This document shows, piece after piece, positions 1 to 7,526 of a DNA stretch of 64,000 bases. The notes below the pieces were generated by a model that ran no database searches, was not told where the DNA came from, and saw only the letters and a list, made by a program, of their open reading frames with translations. Source of the stretch: Algivirga pacifica (GTDB lineage Bacteria > Bacteroidota > Bacteroidia > Cytophagales > Flammeovirgaceae); the NCBI RefSeq assembly GCF_039543525.1, contig NZ_BAABJX010000033.1, positions 62,001 through 126,000 of the forward strand, written 5' to 3'. Position 1 is the stretch's first letter; each line of letters starts with the position of its first letter. A program made the translations under genes and the position numbers.

Positions 1-1
1 A

Positions 2-421
2 AAGACCTCCCCTGTACAGATCTATTGGCATCATATGGACTTAGCCATCACCCGTTTCTCTGGACAAAAAGGACCTGAAATGCCTAAGGAAAGTCGTATT
101 TCCGATAAAGATGCCTACTCCCATGAAGTCATCAGCTTCGGCTTTTGGGTAGGAGATGACAACACACCGGAGCCTACCTTCTACTCCTATACCTACCCTT
201 CTCCTGATGGCCTTGAAAATAAAAAGCTTACCCCCGATTATGCCCAATGGGTAGATGCCAATGGCTCTCCCATGGCAACACTCTCGTATCATGAACTTCT
301 TAAAGAAAAAGAACCCAGAAAAGTACTCCTGGACTTTTTGGAAAGTGCCTATCAGGCGGGAGCAACGCTAAGGAAGTGGGATATTGATGGAAATGTGGTT
401 CCTTCTCTGGATCGTATGTAA
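2..421 (+). CDS. DUF5996 family protein, 5' truncated by window edge
   Basis: The reading frame is open from the first bases of the window and ends with TAA at 419-421, so only the C-terminal ~139 residues are present; an ATG at 35 is internal. The visible part carries the family core: a P-V-Q-I-Y-W-H stretch leading into D-L-A-x-T-R-F-S-G, then SHEVISFGFW, a YSYTYPSP segment and a late FLESAYQAGA motif. These are hallmarks of DUF5996, a family of about 300 residues with no established biochemical role. The next gene lies 120 bases downstream on the same strand with a poor terminator signal between them. Identification is confident at family level; function unknown. Confidence 0.8.
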   Translation, partial: KTSPVQIYWHHMDLAITRFSGQKGPEMPKESRISDKDAYSHEVISFGFWVGDDNTPEPTFYSYTYPSPDGLENKKLTPDYAQWVDANGSPMATLSYHELLKEKEPRKVLLDFLESAYQAGATLRKWDIDGNVVPSLDRM

Positions 422-541
422 AATAAAATGATCCCATTTCATACGGCTGCGCCTATCGCATGGCCTTTTTTGATTTTATTTTATAGGAATTATGTTTTTT
501 TTTAAATTTAAAAATTAAACAAACAATAACTCACTGAAACT

Positions 542-1003
542 ATGATGAAAAACAATATCACTTTTTACACGCTATTACTTTTTTGTACTACGCTATTGAG
601 TGCTTGCATGGAGGACATCTCTCCTAGCGCTATTAAAGAAGGAAATAAAACCTTGGAAGGAACATGGATTATTAAAAAAGTAGGACAACAAAATGGTGCC
701 TTATTGGCGGAAAATTATGGAGAATTGACTTTTTCTCCAGAAGACCTTGATCTTTTACAAGGTGCATTATCCTTTAAAGAAAACAACGCCAAGACTACTG
801 TAGAAACAAGCTATGCCTTCACATTAAACGTATCAGATGATCAAATAGAGTTTTTATACCTTCACTTTGATCCTTCCTATAATGTTTTAATAGAAGGGGA
901 ATATCAGATTATGGAGTTATCTAAGGAAAGAATTCTCATGGAAGAACCTTTCAAACCTGAAGATGGATTAACAATCGAAATGGTTAAGAAAGTGGTAGAA
1001 TAG
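542..1003 (+). CDS. Putative lipoprotein
   Basis: This 153-residue protein begins with a lysine-containing N-region, a hydrophobic stretch (residues 8-19) and an L-L-S-A-C lipobox with Cys22, so it should be lipidated and anchored in the cell envelope. The mature part is short and acidic, with alternating beta-like segments (GTWIIKKV, then YGELTFS) resembling the lipocalin-like lipoproteins common in Bacteroidota; that resemblance is my impression only. It follows a 120-base gap after the DUF5996 gene, and a strong hairpin follows its stop. No catalytic motif is visible and I do not recognise a named family. Confidence 0.7.
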   Translation: MMKNNITFYTLLLFCTTLLSACMEDISPSAIKEGNKTLEGTWIIKKVGQQNGALLAENYGELTFSPEDLDLLQGALSFKENNAKTTVETSYAFTLNVSDDQIEFLYLHFDPSYNVLIEGEYQIMELSKERILMEEPFKPEDGLTIEMVKKVVE

Positions 1004-1047
1004 ACCTTTCAAACTTCTCGTGTTGTATTCAAATTTGACAATGAAAA

Positions 1048-1072
1048 TTCTCCCGTCATCCTGACGGGAGAA
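1048..1072 (+). terminator. Hairpin after lipoprotein gene
   Basis: TTCTCCCGTCA and its exact complement are separated by TCC, giving an 11-bp stem 44 bases after the lipoprotein stop. A second hairpin (TTACCTC/GAGGTAA, 1097-1112) follows. Neither has a clear U-run, so these may be RNA-end stabilisers rather than full intrinsic terminators. Confidence 0.5.
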
Positions 1073-1240
1073 ATTGAATTCCTTAAGTTCACAGCATTAC
1101 CTCCTGAGGTAAGGAACTCTATCATTAGATGATAGAAAGTAATTTCCATAAACCATCCCTACATTTCTTCCTCTCATTTTTTTTCCCTATTATTCTAGTA
1201 TTAACAATCATTTACATTTTTTACTCAATTTTCTATTCTG

Positions 1241-2755
1241 ATGAACATTGCTATTATTGGTGCCGGTATCTCTGGCATTGCTACCGCCATTATTTTGCAA
1301 AAGGCGGGGCACAAGGTGACCCTTTATGAAAAAAACACAGAAATCGGAGGCGTATGGGCGATGAGCTATCCTGATGTACGCCTTCAAAATGTAGGCGTTC
1401 AATACTGCTTTTCGGATTTTCCATGGCCTAAAAAGCCCGATCAGCATCCTACTGCTGCTCAAATCACTGACTATCTCAAGCAAGCGATCACTCATTTTTC
1501 ATTAGATGTACGTACCGGGCATCAAATTTTGTCCATGGAAGAAAAACCGAATGGATGGACACTTAACATTGAAAACGCTGAAGGCACTTCTACCATTGAG
1601 ATGGACTATGTCATTTCTGCCATAGGACAATATAGTGGTGGCAAGAACCGACCAGAGTTTAAGGGAGAATCAATCTTCAAGGGGCAGATTATCACAGAAA
1701 GAGATGTAAAGGACCTCTCTATTTTCTCTGGAAAAAAAGTAGCGGTTGTTGGCTTTGGTAAAAGTGCTCTGGATATGGCTACCCTTGCTGGAAAAAACGG
1801 TGCAGAGGTGGAGCATATCTTCCGAACACCAAGATGGACCATTCCTTTTAAAATTATGGGCATCCATTATACTTATCCACTTTTTAGCCGATTTGGTTCG
1901 GTGATGATGAGCAGCTGGGCACATCCAAGCAAAGTAGAACAAGTACTTCATCAAAAAATGTCTTTTGTTGTTAATGGTTTCTGGAAAATGCTTTCGGGAT
2001 TATTTGCTACCCAAATGAAAGCCAATGCCTGGTTCAAGGGAAAAGACGCCAAGCAAAGAATTCATGCGGTTTTACCTGACCACCCTTTTACCATGGACTT
2101 ACGTTCTGCTGCCGCACTAGAGCCTGTCCTTTACTACCCTTATGTCGCAAAAGGCATTATACAACCACATCAAGGAACACTACAAAGCTTTACAGAAAAA
2201 GGTATTAAGCTACAAGATGGATGTGAAATCGATGCAGATATTGTCGTTCTATCACTAGGATCTCAAAAGCCTCGCTTTCCATTTATGCCAGAAAACTACC
2301 GAAGCTTATTGGAACAGGAAAAGGATGGCGTACAACTTTATCGTCACATCATTCATCCGGATATTCCTAACTTTGCTTTTGCGGGATACAACCATGGTTT
2401 TATGCATGTACCAGCAGCAGAGGTGGGTGCCGCTTGGCTTGCGGCTGTATTAGATGGGGATCTAAAACTTCCTACATCGGAAGATATGAAAAAAGCCATC
2501 GAGTATATGTGTCACTGGAAACGGGAACATATTCACTTTGAACCTTCCCGATCATGTGCCATCAACACCCGTTATCAGCAATACCTAGATATTATGTTGA
2601 AGGAACTACAGGTCTCCCCCTATCGAAAATCGAACCCTGTTGCAGAGGTATTCGGTCGCTATGAAGCAAGCGATTATCTTGGGGTCTATGAGGAATATAT
2701 CAATAAGAAAGAGAAGCGAAAGGCACCATTAAGCTCTCTAGAGCTTTGGACCTAA
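1241..2755 (+). CDS. Flavin-containing monooxygenase family protein
   Basis: A 504-residue flavoprotein of the FMO/Baeyer-Villiger-like group, which uses FAD and NADPH to insert oxygen into small organic substrates. An FAD-binding GxGxxG (GAGISG, residues 7-12) sits at the very N-terminus, followed by E-I-G-G-V-W around 34-39. A second Rossmann motif, GFGKSA, is at 171-176 for NADPH. The ATG-like linker is AIGQYS (127-132). The FMO fingerprint FxGxxxHxxxF is degenerate: at 140-150 (FKGESIFKGQI) the histidine position holds Phe, so this may be a divergent subgroup. The start is supported because the Rossmann strand begins at residue 2. It stands alone, convergent with the SUI1 gene. Substrate not predictable. 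Confidence 0.8.
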   Translation: MNIAIIGAGISGIATAIILQKAGHKVTLYEKNTEIGGVWAMSYPDVRLQNVGVQYCFSDFPWPKKPDQHPTAAQITDYLKQAITHFSLDVRTGHQILSMEEKPNGWTLNIENAEGTSTIEMDYVISAIGQYSGGKNRPEFKGESIFKGQIITERDVKDLSIFSGKKVAVVGFGKSALDMATLAGKNGAEVEHIFRTPRWTIPFKIMGIHYTYPLFSRFGSVMMSSWAHPSKVEQVLHQKMSFVVNGFWKMLSGLFATQMKANAWFKGKDAKQRIHAVLPDHPFTMDLRSAAALEPVLYYPYVAKGIIQPHQGTLQSFTEKGIKLQDGCEIDADIVVLSLGSQKPRFPFMPENYRSLLEQEKDGVQLYRHIIHPDIPNFAFAGYNHGFMHVPAAEVGAAWLAAVLDGDLKLPTSEDMKKAIEYMCHWKREHIHFEPSRSCAINTRYQQYLDIMLKELQVSPYRKSNPVAEVFGRYEASDYLGVYEEYINKKEKRKAPLSSLELWT

Positions 2756-2763
2756 CTCGGCAC

Positions 2764-2784
2764 GGCCGCGCCAGTGGCGCGGCC
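2764..2784. terminator. GC-rich hairpin between convergent genes
   Basis: GGCCGCGCC, loop AGT, GGCGCGGCC: a perfect 9-bp stem made only of G and C in an A+T-rich region, directly after the monooxygenase stop and before the convergent SUI1 stop. There is no long U-run on either strand, so the terminator role is inferred from position. Confidence 0.5.
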
Positions 2785-2813
2785 TTCCCATTCCCGCTTA
2801 TGCGGCCCTTTCA

Positions 2814-3170
2814 TTATTTCAATTTGACTTTATAGCCATCGGCCAACAGCAGCTCCTTGACCTTCTCCTTAAAATCTCCCTGAATCAGGATCTCCCCCTC
2901 TTTGGCACTTCCTCCGACCCCACACTTGGACTTCAATTGCTTACCCAAGGCTTTCAGATCTTCCTCTGTTCCAACAAACCCTTCTACCAAGGTTGCTACT
3001 TTTCCTTTTCTTCCTTTCTTATCCAGAGAAACATATAATTTTTGCTGAGCTGGAGGCAACGTTTCTTCTGTATCCTCTTCATCGTAATCATATTCAAAAT
3101 CGGGATTGGTAGAGAAGACCATTCCCAAACGTTCTTTCCAGTCGTTATCGTTATTATTTTTCTTGCTCAT
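2814..3170 (-). CDS. SUI1/eIF1-type translation factor (YciH-like)
   Basis: A 118-residue protein with a charged acidic N-terminal half (residues 1-45, rich in Asp, Glu and Asn) and a SUI1 domain from about 45 to the end. The signature K-C-G-V-G-G-S-A-K-E-G-E-I-x-I-Q-G-D and the C-terminal L-L-x-D-G-Y-K-V-K match eIF1/SUI1 proteins; bacterial versions such as YciH are thought to influence initiation fidelity. Its length and domain layout are usual for the Bacteroidota form. The gene is monocistronic, convergent with the monooxygenase and divergent from the UPF0104 gene 184 bases away. The role in this organism is inferred from the family. Confidence 0.85.
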   Translation of the reverse strand: MSKKNNNDNDWKERLGMVFSTNPDFEYDYDEEDTEETLPPAQQKLYVSLDKKGRKGKVATLVEGFVGTEEDLKALGKQLKSKCGVGGSAKEGEILIQGDFKEKVKELLLADGYKVKLK

Positions 3171-3354
3171 TATTGATTAGCTGTTTTCTATTACAAATTG
3201 CTGACTACCGAATATGGACTTATATTTGCCCCTTTATCAACGTTCCAGATATACATTATATGCCGTACCTTGGCACGTCATTACATTATTTTCAGATGAA
3301 TGGATTATAAAATGGGTTGTCCTATACCGTCATAAGTGCAAATTGCCAATAGTT

Positions 3355-4320
3355 ATGAAAGACTCCAAAAGATATTTTTTTAATTATAACAAAGGACTTC
3401 CCTTCTTTATCCTCAAAACTGTCTTGTTTGTTGGTGCAGTGGGCTATATTTTTTGGCACCTACAAAATAAAACAGCCCTCCATAAAGGATTTTGGGAAAC
3501 ACTGTCTATTGGCTATCATCACCATCAATTGCCTTTTCTACTCCTTGCTATTCTGCTTATCCCTGTCAATTGGGGATTGGAAGCCAAACGTTGGCAAACA
3601 CTGGTTTTCCCTTTTTACCCACTATCGTATAAACATGCGGTTACAGGAGTTCTTTCAGGAGTTGCGGCCTCTTTTTTTACTGGAAAGCTACTCGGATTAA
3701 CGGGAGGAAGGCTACTTCATATCCCCAAAGGACACAAAACCAAGGCGCTAATTCCTCTAGGCATTAGCCACTTTTTATTGACGTTGGTTACGGCTATCGC
3801 ATGTATGCTAGGATACGGCTTTCTATATGGAATACCCACAAGTACTTATTATCTATTTCCCTTATTAATAGTTGGAATGAGTTGTTCATTCTATTTATTC
3901 AAAAAATACCAAGGCTGGCTATTCGAAAAAAAGCCTCATTGGAAAGTACAATGGGAGGTATATACTCGTATCCCTAAACGAATCGTGATGAAAGCATGGT
4001 GGATCAGTATTTTCAGATACCTTGTTTTTTTAATGCAATTTTATCTTGTGCTTCTATTTTTTTCGGTGAACATCGATTTCTTGCACACCATTGCCCTTAT
4101 TACGATGATCTTTGGCATCAAGACTTTTGTCCCTACCTTTTCAGCGATTGGTGACCTGGGAATCAGGGAAGCTTCATCCCTTTACCTCTTTCAGCAATAT
4201 GGAATTGAGGAGATAGGGGTTATTTATGCATCTCTATCGTTATGGTTACTAAATATACTATTTCCAACCCTGGTTGGGTTATTACTGAATCATAGCCTAT
4301 TAAAACCTAAGCATGAATAA
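3355..4320 (+). CDS. UPF0104/LPG-synthase-type integral membrane protein
   Basis: From ATG 3355 the product has 321 residues and about eight hydrophobic membrane segments, with short basic loops. It resembles the transmembrane (flippase-type) domain of lysylphosphatidylglycerol synthase and YbhN/UPF0104 proteins: the pattern G-V-x-x-G-V-A-A-S-F-F-T-G-K-L-x-G-L-T-G-G-R and the late E-A-S-S-L-Y-L motif fit. No soluble aminoacyl-transfer domain is attached, so it is not a complete MprF. The frame is open back to 3214, but the extra 47 residues lack membrane-protein character and overlap the upstream control region, so I prefer the internal start. Polar-lipid or glycan-lipid transport is likely; the substrate is unknown. 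Confidence 0.7.
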   Translation: MKDSKRYFFNYNKGLPFFILKTVLFVGAVGYIFWHLQNKTALHKGFWETLSIGYHHHQLPFLLLAILLIPVNWGLEAKRWQTLVFPFYPLSYKHAVTGVLSGVAASFFTGKLLGLTGGRLLHIPKGHKTKALIPLGISHFLLTLVTAIACMLGYGFLYGIPTSTYYLFPLLIVGMSCSFYLFKKYQGWLFEKKPHWKVQWEVYTRIPKRIVMKAWWISIFRYLVFLMQFYLVLLFFSVNIDFLHTIALITMIFGIKTFVPTFSAIGDLGIREASSLYLFQQYGIEEIGVIYASLSLWLLNILFPTLVGLLLNHSLLKPKHE

Positions 4321-4386
4321 ATTCATTCGAAGGTTTTTGTATACGGTAGTCTGACTTGTATATTCGATTTCAACATTGAATAGTCA

Positions 4387-4481
4387 GGGCGACCACATAG
4401 GATTACTCCTACCTTTTTCTTTGGTCCGGGCGACCACAAGGGGCGCCCCTACCTTTTACCTTTTACCTTTTACCTTTTACC
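4387..4481. repeat. GGGCGACC palindromes followed by TTTTACC heptamer array
   Basis: Two degenerate copies of a GGGCGACCACA...-type palindrome (4387-4408 and 4428-4450) are followed directly by four perfect tandem TTTTACC heptamers at 4454-4481, ending 10 bases before the next start codon. Related palindromes occur at 7201-7278, 18651-18678 and 38364-38392. Related heptamer arrays occur at many other intergenic sites here. Confidence 0.75.
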
Positions 4482-4491
4482 TCAAAAAACT

Positions 4492-5364
4492 ATGTCTTGG
4501 ACAAACTATCACACCCACAGTTATTTTTGCGATGGCAAATTTGCTCCTGAAGAACACGTTAAAGAAGCCGTGAAGCAGGGGCTTTATGCCTATGGTGTTT
4601 CTACCCATAGCCCAGTACCCTTTGACTCTTCCTGGAATATGAAAATGGAGGAAGTCCCTCGTTATGTCAAGGAAGTACGTCAAGCAGCAGAAGCCTATAA
4701 AAACGACATACAGGTTTATCTAGGTATGGAAGTTGACTATATCCCGAATATTGTAGGATGTAGTAGTGACTTTATACAAAAAGCAGAACTAGACTATACG
4801 GTAGGTTCTATTCACTATGTAGATCAGTTCCCAAATGGCAAACCTTGGGAAATCGATGGCCCTCACCAACTATTTCTAGACGGGTTATCCACTATTTTTC
4901 ACAATGACATCCGTGCTGCTGTCGAGCGTTACTATGAACTCACCAGACATATGATTCAGTACGACTGTCCAGATGTAATTGGACACCTCGACAAGATCAA
5001 GATGCAAAATGAGGATGGTAATCTATTCTCAGAAGATGAAGGGTGGTATCGAGATGCCGTAGAGGAAACACTGGAAGTCATTGCACAATCTTCGGCTATT
5101 GTAGAGGTGAATACCAGAGGGCTATACAAGAAAGCCACGGACACTCCTTATCCAAGTCCATGGATTCTGGAAAAAATATTGGAAAAGAATATTCCTATCT
5201 GCCTCAATGCTGATTCTCATATTCCGACTGAAATCACTAAAGGCTTTTCAGAAGCAGCGCATATTTTAAAAGAAATTGGTTTTAATCAATTACACATCCT
5301 GTACAATGGAGAGTGGCAAGGAGTAGACTTTGATACCAAGGGATTAAAAATGCTGAATCATTAG
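4492..5364 (+). CDS. PHP-domain phosphatase, histidinol-phosphatase (HisJ/HisK) type
   Basis: A 290-residue polymerase-and-histidinol-phosphatase (PHP) domain enzyme, probably removing phosphate from L-histidinol phosphate in histidine synthesis. Metal-binding residues appear in family order: H7-T-H9, H39 in V-S-T-H-S, E80 in GMEVDY, H108 in G-S-I-H-Y-V, a central V-I-G-H-L-D-K, and a C-terminal N-A-D-S-H-I-P. The length matches the 270-290-residue HisJ/HisK group. No other his gene is nearby, so a related phosphoesterase role is possible. The start at 4492 places the first metal motif at residue 7, as usual. It sits 10 bases after a heptamer array, so its leader may be structured or repetitive. 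Confidence 0.8.
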   Translation: MSWTNYHTHSYFCDGKFAPEEHVKEAVKQGLYAYGVSTHSPVPFDSSWNMKMEEVPRYVKEVRQAAEAYKNDIQVYLGMEVDYIPNIVGCSSDFIQKAELDYTVGSIHYVDQFPNGKPWEIDGPHQLFLDGLSTIFHNDIRAAVERYYELTRHMIQYDCPDVIGHLDKIKMQNEDGNLFSEDEGWYRDAVEETLEVIAQSSAIVEVNTRGLYKKATDTPYPSPWILEKILEKNIPICLNADSHIPTEITKGFSEAAHILKEIGFNQLHILYNGEWQGVDFDTKGLKMLNH

Positions 5365-5477
5365 AGTTTATCACGGTTAATTGTCTATGAGTAAGAATGC
5401 CTACTGAACTGCTTCTAGAATGGATAAATTTCAATGATCTAGTTTAAAATTTAGACTCAATTTTAATAATTATTATA

Positions 5478-5485
5478 TATATTTG
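5478..5485 (+). promoter_or_regulatory. Candidate -7 element (TATATTTG)
   Basis: TATATTTG matches the Bacteroidota -7 consensus TAnnTTTG about 100 bases before the 5589 gene. I see no good TTTG at the expected -33 distance, so support is partial. It would give a leader of roughly 95 bases. Confidence 0.4.
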
Positions 5486-5588
5486 CGAAAAGATAGAACA
5501 AAACTAAGTTATATAAACTATTCAAGTGTGGATCCGCTGTCTTGTGCCAGAGAGATAGTGGAAGGATCCTTAAACGGACAACTTCCTT

Positions 5589-5909
5589 ATGACTATTAGA
5601 ACAGATGACAGATGTCCAGTAGCGCATACTGAGGCAGACCAGCATAGCTTGATCACTTATGGAGAGCTTCTTAAGGTATTTCAGGTGATCAAAGAGCGTG
5701 AGATCGGAAGACACAAGAATTTGTCAGAAGAAGAGCTAGCTCTTATTGATGAGATTAGTACCGCTTTTATCAAACGTATCGCAGGTCGTGCTATTGGCAA
5801 CAGCATACAGAAAGAGGAACCTCAGAGAGTAGAAGCGCTAAAAGAGCTGACAGACCTATTTGGACTTACCTGTCCATACCTTGAAGAACACAACACAATG
5901 GAAAAATAA
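5589..5909 (+). CDS. Small soluble protein, weakly like the HemA C-terminal helix
   Basis: A 106-residue soluble, mostly helical protein. Residues about 30-80, with K-E-R-E-I-x-R-H-K-N-L-S-E-E-E-L-A-L-I-D-E and then A-L-K-E-L, look weakly like the C-terminal dimerisation helix of glutamyl-tRNA reductase, but the catalytic and NADPH domains are absent. Two cysteines (C9 and a CPY near the end) are the only notable single residues. It has its own candidate promoter and a very clear terminator at 5908-5932, so it is probably a real single-gene unit. Function unknown; the HemA resemblance is a hypothesis. Confidence 0.6.
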   Translation: MTIRTDDRCPVAHTEADQHSLITYGELLKVFQVIKEREIGRHKNLSEEELALIDEISTAFIKRIAGRAIGNSIQKEEPQRVEALKELTDLFGLTCPYLEEHNTMEK

Positions 5910-5932
5910 AAGGCGCAGAAACTGCGCCTTTT
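5908..5932. terminator. Strong intrinsic terminator, convergent genes
   Basis: AAAAGGCGCAG, loop AAA, CTGCGCCTTTT: a perfect 11-bp stem with A- and T-runs on both sides, so it can terminate both the 5589 gene and the convergent gene ending at 5967. Confidence 0.9.
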
Positions 5933-5966
5933 ATTTCATACTGTTTATCTATCTTTATTTTATTAC

Positions 5967-6410
5967 TTAATCCAATTTTATTTCCTGATACAACCTACGG
6001 TTATCAGAAACCACTTCCCCCCCTCTCGTTTTTACTAAAGCATCGTCATTACGAATCTCTATGGTATAATCTCCGTCAGGTAAGTTTTTCAAATTAAACT
6101 TTTTGACCACCTTATTATACTTCTTAAAGGTTTGTAGAAATACCACTCTATCGTCTTCGTCTTTAATCAATACCTCTACCATATGACTCTCTGGCTTATC
6201 GAAATGCAAAGAGAACACATAGTCTTCTTTATGCTTGTGAATCGCTACTTCGTATCCTGACACATCCTTAACACTCATCAAGGTTGCCTCTGATTTAGAT
6301 TTCTTCTTTCGTTTCTCATCATGCTCTGTTTTTATTGGATCACCAGCTATTAATAAGTTAGAAGACAATAGAAAGAGCGTTGAGAAAATAGCGATAATTA
6401 ATTTTTTCAT
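5967..6410 (-). CDS. Secreted protein of unknown function
   Basis: From ATG 6410 this is a 147-residue protein with an N-terminal signal peptide: MKK, a hydrophobic core to about residue 20, then A-G. A very basic stretch follows (E-K-R-K-K-K-S-K). The remainder looks like a small beta-sandwich with a late L-P-D-G-D-Y-T-I-E-I-R segment, a pattern typical of periplasmic or surface beta-domains in Bacteroidota (DUF3244-like). An upstream in-frame start at 6458 would put 16 polar residues before the signal peptide, so I reject it. No catalytic residues are evident and there is no operon partner. Confidence 0.65.
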   Translation of the reverse strand: MKKLIIAIFSTLFLLSSNLLIAGDPIKTEHDEKRKKKSKSEATLMSVKDVSGYEVAIHKHKEDYVFSLHFDKPESHMVEVLIKDEDDRVVFLQTFKKYNKVVKKFNLKNLPDGDYTIEIRNDDALVKTRGGEVVSDNRRLYQEIKLD

Positions 6411-6594
6411 GGTTTTTGTTGAGTTATTATAAATGGAGTAATTTGACACTAGAACCAAACTGTTTATCTCGTTTGATCTATACTAAAGTACGTGCTTACC
6501 CCGAACTCTTTACACATGAAGATGTGAACCGTTAAATAATGTATGTCAACGGTAAGAAAATGTAAATGAGTTTAAAACCTTCTTTTCTATATCA

Positions 6595-7143
6595 TTATAA
6601 AGACTTTGCCTTATACTTATAGAAAACTCCCCTATGGACATTTTCTGTTGTAGGGTTTTCGAAATAGCGCTGCAAGGCAAATGTTGTAGAAGCAAATGCA
6701 ATTTCTTCCCAAGGGATATCTTTCTCTTCAAACAATCGAACCTCTAAGCTCTCTGATGTCTTAGAAGCGAAATGAGGTGCCTGCATTTCCGCTAAAAAAT
6801 GAAGATAAACCTGATTAAACTCTGGTAAATCAAAAATGGTATGTAATCGTACAACCTCCACTAAGGCATCTGTCTCTTCTTTGACCTCCCTACGTGCCCC
6901 CTCTTCTGCCCGCTCTCCGTTTTCCAAAAAGCCTGCCGGCAAGTTCCATAAACCTTCCCTTGGTTCAATTGCTCTTCTCGCTAGTAATACTTTTCCTTCG
7001 TAGATCGGTATACATCCTACAATAATTCTTGGATTCTGATAGTGGATCGTTCCACATGCATCACATACAAAACGGTGATGGGTATCTCCTGCCGGAATTT
7101 CAAATTTCAATGCATTACTGCCACAGTGACTACAAAAATTCAT
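6595..7143 (-). CDS. Nudix hydrolase with N-terminal zinc ribbon
   Basis: A 182-residue enzyme that should hydrolyse a nucleoside diphosphate linked to another moiety. Four cysteines (C4, C7, C27, C30) form a zinc ribbon. The Nudix box occupies about 71-93, with G71, E77 and the R-E-V-K-E-E core at 85-90; the final Gly of the consensus is replaced. The zinc-ribbon-plus-Nudix arrangement resembles a shortened NudC (NADH pyrophosphatase), but the NudC specificity motif S-Q-P-W-P-F-P-x-S is not visible, so the substrate may be different. The start is fixed by the zinc ribbon beginning at residue 4. The gene is monocistronic. Confidence 0.85.
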   Translation of the reverse strand: MNFCSHCGSNALKFEIPAGDTHHRFVCDACGTIHYQNPRIIVGCIPIYEGKVLLARRAIEPREGLWNLPAGFLENGERAEEGARREVKEETDALVEVVRLHTIFDLPEFNQVYLHFLAEMQAPHFASKTSESLEVRLFEEKDIPWEEIAFASTTFALQRYFENPTTENVHRGVFYKYKAKSL

Positions 7144-7200
7144 TTCTCTTAAAAATTATATTTCTATGGTTGATTGCTCAAGAATGTAAAGTAGAAGAAG

Positions 7201-7278
7201 TTCGGGTGACCACAAATATCGCCTCCACATTATTTACTGTACTTTTTGGTTCGGGCGTCCACAAGAGTCGCCCTTTCA
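7201..7278. repeat. Two degenerate GGGCGACC-type palindromes
   Basis: TTCGGGTGACCACAAATATC (starting 7201) and GGTTCGGGCGTCCACAAGAG (starting 7249), each followed by CGCC-rich complement, are degenerate members of the family also found at 4387-4450, 18651-18678 and 38364-38392. They lie in the 383-base gap between the divergent Nudix and maeB genes. Confidence 0.65.
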
Positions 7279-7473
7279 ATATATTAACAGAATTGTATAA
7301 AATCGTTTTTTAGTTAAACAATTTGACCTACCTTACTGGTTTTCAGTCACTATAAATCCATAAAACAATATTTTAATGATTTTCAGCAAAAATCCATTTA
7401 AACGATTCCCTTAAGTCAATATTAAATAACCATAAAAATCATTGTTTATCATTTACAAATTGTATTTCGTTTA

Positions 7474-7481
7474 TACCTTTG
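7474..7481 (+). promoter_or_regulatory. Candidate maeB -7 element (TACCTTTG)
   Basis: TACCTTTG fits TAnnTTTG 45 bases before the maeB start. The -33 element is not clear, so the promoter call rests on the -7 match and its position. Confidence 0.45.
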
Positions 7482-7526
7482 TAGGCTCGAAATAGAATTA
7501 CCAAGTAAACAAAACCATATAGAAAC

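Noticed and set aside
4376..4573. 65-codon frame across the repeat before the PHP gene
   Set aside because: Its sequence is a translation of the GGGCGACC and TTTTACC repeats and overlaps the real gene in another frame.
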